64,000 bases of DNA from Ciborinia camelliae (taxonomy: Eukaryota > Ascomycota > Leotiomycetes > Helotiales > Sclerotiniaceae): NCBI GenBank assembly GCA_025890175.1, contig JANPYM010000014.1, positions 1,635,829 to 1,699,828 on the forward strand, read 5' to 3'. Below are positions 62,601-64,000 of this stretch, piece after piece. Positions within the stretch are counted from its first letter, which is position 1. Each line of letters starts with the position of its first letter. The notes beneath the pieces are model-generated. The model worked only from the letters and a program-made list of their open reading frames with translations, made no database searches and was not told the DNA's origin. The position numbers and the translations under genes are program-made.

Positions 62601-64000
62601 ATCTATCTATCCACCAAGTTCATCTTTTTTTCGGTTTTCATCTCACACACCTTAGGATTTAAGATCCTAGTATCTCCCACCCACTCAAAGACTTTCTGTT
62701 ATCCTGTCAGTTTGGTTAAGTTGAAATCTTGAAAGCACTACTTCATACCAATCGCGGTGATTCAATTGCAAGCTAGCCTTGTATGTAGTTAGTTCGCTGT
62801 ATTGCAGTTAAGTATCTGTGGTTAATCTTTCTAGCCATCATCACATATCTTCAACTCCAATTCTAGGAGTTAAATTTTATTCGTATATCATACTTCTACT
62901 TAAATATTATATTATTTCTTACTTCTCAACCCGGAAGTTGGTATACCTACAAGTTTCTGGTTCCTATGAATGTGTACTCGACGCGCAGTATCAGCATTTC
63001 ACTATTCAACCCACTCCAGATTTCCTGTCCGTTTGTTAGTTGGGGTAGAGATAGATGGATGGGGTAAACAGACGAGTAGAAGACTTCGATAAAATTTCTA
63101 TCGATTATTGTGGTTTCGTCCACGAACTTAATCCTTTTCTGGTGTTGATTTGATGTTGTATATATATTTCTAAGATCTACCCGCTTTCCTTCCGTCTCTG
63201 GTCATCTAGCTCCAGATCACATCACTGCTTCCGTAACATTTTTAGGTACCCATGGGTTTCTCTCTCTCCGTACCAGTAGACAAGAATTAACACCAGCCGT
63301 GCTAGAAGTGGCTAATCCTATAAAGGCATATTTTCATAAAATTCCAGTGCCATGAAATACTTTGAGAGTATACAAAATAAATGTAGCAGCCAAACCTACC
63401 AGCGGGACAAATAGCAAATCAACACCGAGGCCTACCATGAAGTAAGATCAATACGTTTAGCCTTGAGTTATTAAACCAGGCTCAATATCTCGCAATTATT
63501 CAACCTTGCGTATTACATATATATTCTTGGTACTCTTTATTACCTATCCTATCCTATCATATTTCATGGGCCATGGTCCCGAAAGATTGTTAACGCTGCT
63601 AAATCGTTTCGTTCGTATCATACCAACCGGGCCGTGGAGTAGAGTATCTGTGTAGTCGACGTTTGACATGCTGATATACAAGTTATTATTCATTATCCAC
63701 AACTTTCTTACCCCCCCCGTTTCTGCATTCTTTCTTTTCTACTATACAGCTTGATTTTATCTTGGGTAATATGAAGTTCCTAAATCATCCAAGTATATTC
63801 TCTTGCTGCCCTTCTAATTACAGAGTTGATTGGTTATACAACACCAGAACATATGAAGGCCCGGCGACCCCTCGATATCTGAAATGAATTTCGCACAATT
63901 TCACAAAAATCTTCCATCACCTATATTTATCAGGTAGTCCGACTCGGAGTCTCAAAAAAACTTCTCATTTACTCTTTTTTTGTCAGATGCCGTCTCTCTT
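59646..64000. other. Gene-poor region at the right end of the window
   Basis: No convincing gene in 4.35 kb. It holds a GGA/GTA microsatellite at 60251-60300, a diverged tandem duplication at 61375-61791, a GGGGA run at 62473-62503, and a possible very short membrane frame at 63334-63438. It may be long upstream sequence of a gene beyond the window. Confidence 0.55.
61375..61791. repeat. Diverged tandem duplication of about 200 bp
   Basis: Unit 1 (61375-61569) and unit 2 (61570-61791) start with ccccgcacRggagttacagta and end with ggaactaggaNNttaa, and share in the same order ggggtaacc, acactcRatt, ctacaaacRaaagtat, and cagcctcctcatg. Unit 2 carries an extra TA run. No frame spans either unit. 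Both open with accccgc…gttac and contain ggggtaac, so each could fold as a hairpin. Confidence 0.8.

Noticed and set aside
63620..63670. Possible first exon (MSNVDYTDTLLHGPVG) upstream of the 34-residue frame
   Set aside because: An in-frame TGA lies just before the small frame with no acceptor between them, so the two cannot be joined.

Overview
The window is nuclear DNA of a filamentous ascomycete. Protein genes carry short introns (about 43-180 nt, one apparent exception of 469 nt) with GT..AG ends and CTAAC/CTGAC-like branch sites. Gene order shows no operons, intergenic DNA is full of TAGG/CATC/CT microsatellites, and one 11.5-kb block is AT-saturated in the way produced by repeat-induced point mutation (RIP). 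Gene content and the AT-rich-block architecture would suit a Leotiomycete such as Botrytis or Sclerotinia relatives; that placement is inference, not demonstrated here.

Layout. 1-3.1 kb: microsatellite-rich intergenic DNA. 3.1-8.7 kb: a divergent pair, cytosolic asparaginyl-tRNA synthetase (-) and DNA ligase I (+), sharing a 658-bp promoter region with a Gcn4/CPC1-type site on the synthetase side and a cluster of ACGCG (MCB-like) motifs suited to the ligase. 10.0-11.7 kb: a peroxisomal-type nucleotide carrier (-) with an unusual 150-residue LEA-like tail. 13.1-14.0 kb: a hypothetical protein (-). 15.35-26.87 kb: a RIP-destroyed element bounded by two 128-bp direct repeats that look like LTRs, with a 270-bp island of normal composition at 19.0-19.3 kb. 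27.1-27.7 kb: a cysteine-containing orphan ORF (-) beside the repeat. 28.8-30.0 kb: a NOSIP-type RING/U-box protein (-). 30.9-31.6 kb: a small polytopic membrane protein (+). 31.9-33.1 kb: tafazzin (+).

36.1-38.3 kb: sorting nexin Snx41 (-). 39.4-41.4 kb: an agmatinase-like ureohydrolase with a signal peptide (-). 43.1-44.1 kb: the Rho GTPase Cdc42 (-). 46.6-47.4 kb: a Vma22/CCDC115-like V-ATPase assembly factor (+). 47.4-53.1 kb: a gene-poor stretch with a 657-bp MITE (31-bp perfect inverted repeats, TA target duplication) and several minisatellites. 53.1-54.8 kb: a disordered hypothetical protein (+), tail-to-tail with a Zn2Cys6 transcription factor (-, 54.8-57.6 kb) that uses a 24-nt micro-exon inside the zinc cluster. 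58.6-59.6 kb: a conserved-looking hypothetical protein (-). 59.6-64 kb: no convincing gene, but a diverged 200-bp tandem duplication.

Most genes are housekeeping functions (translation, DNA replication, lipid remodelling, membrane traffic, polarity, V-ATPase assembly) and do not form a pathway cluster. All exon structures were assembled by hand from splice signals and reading frame; they are predictions.
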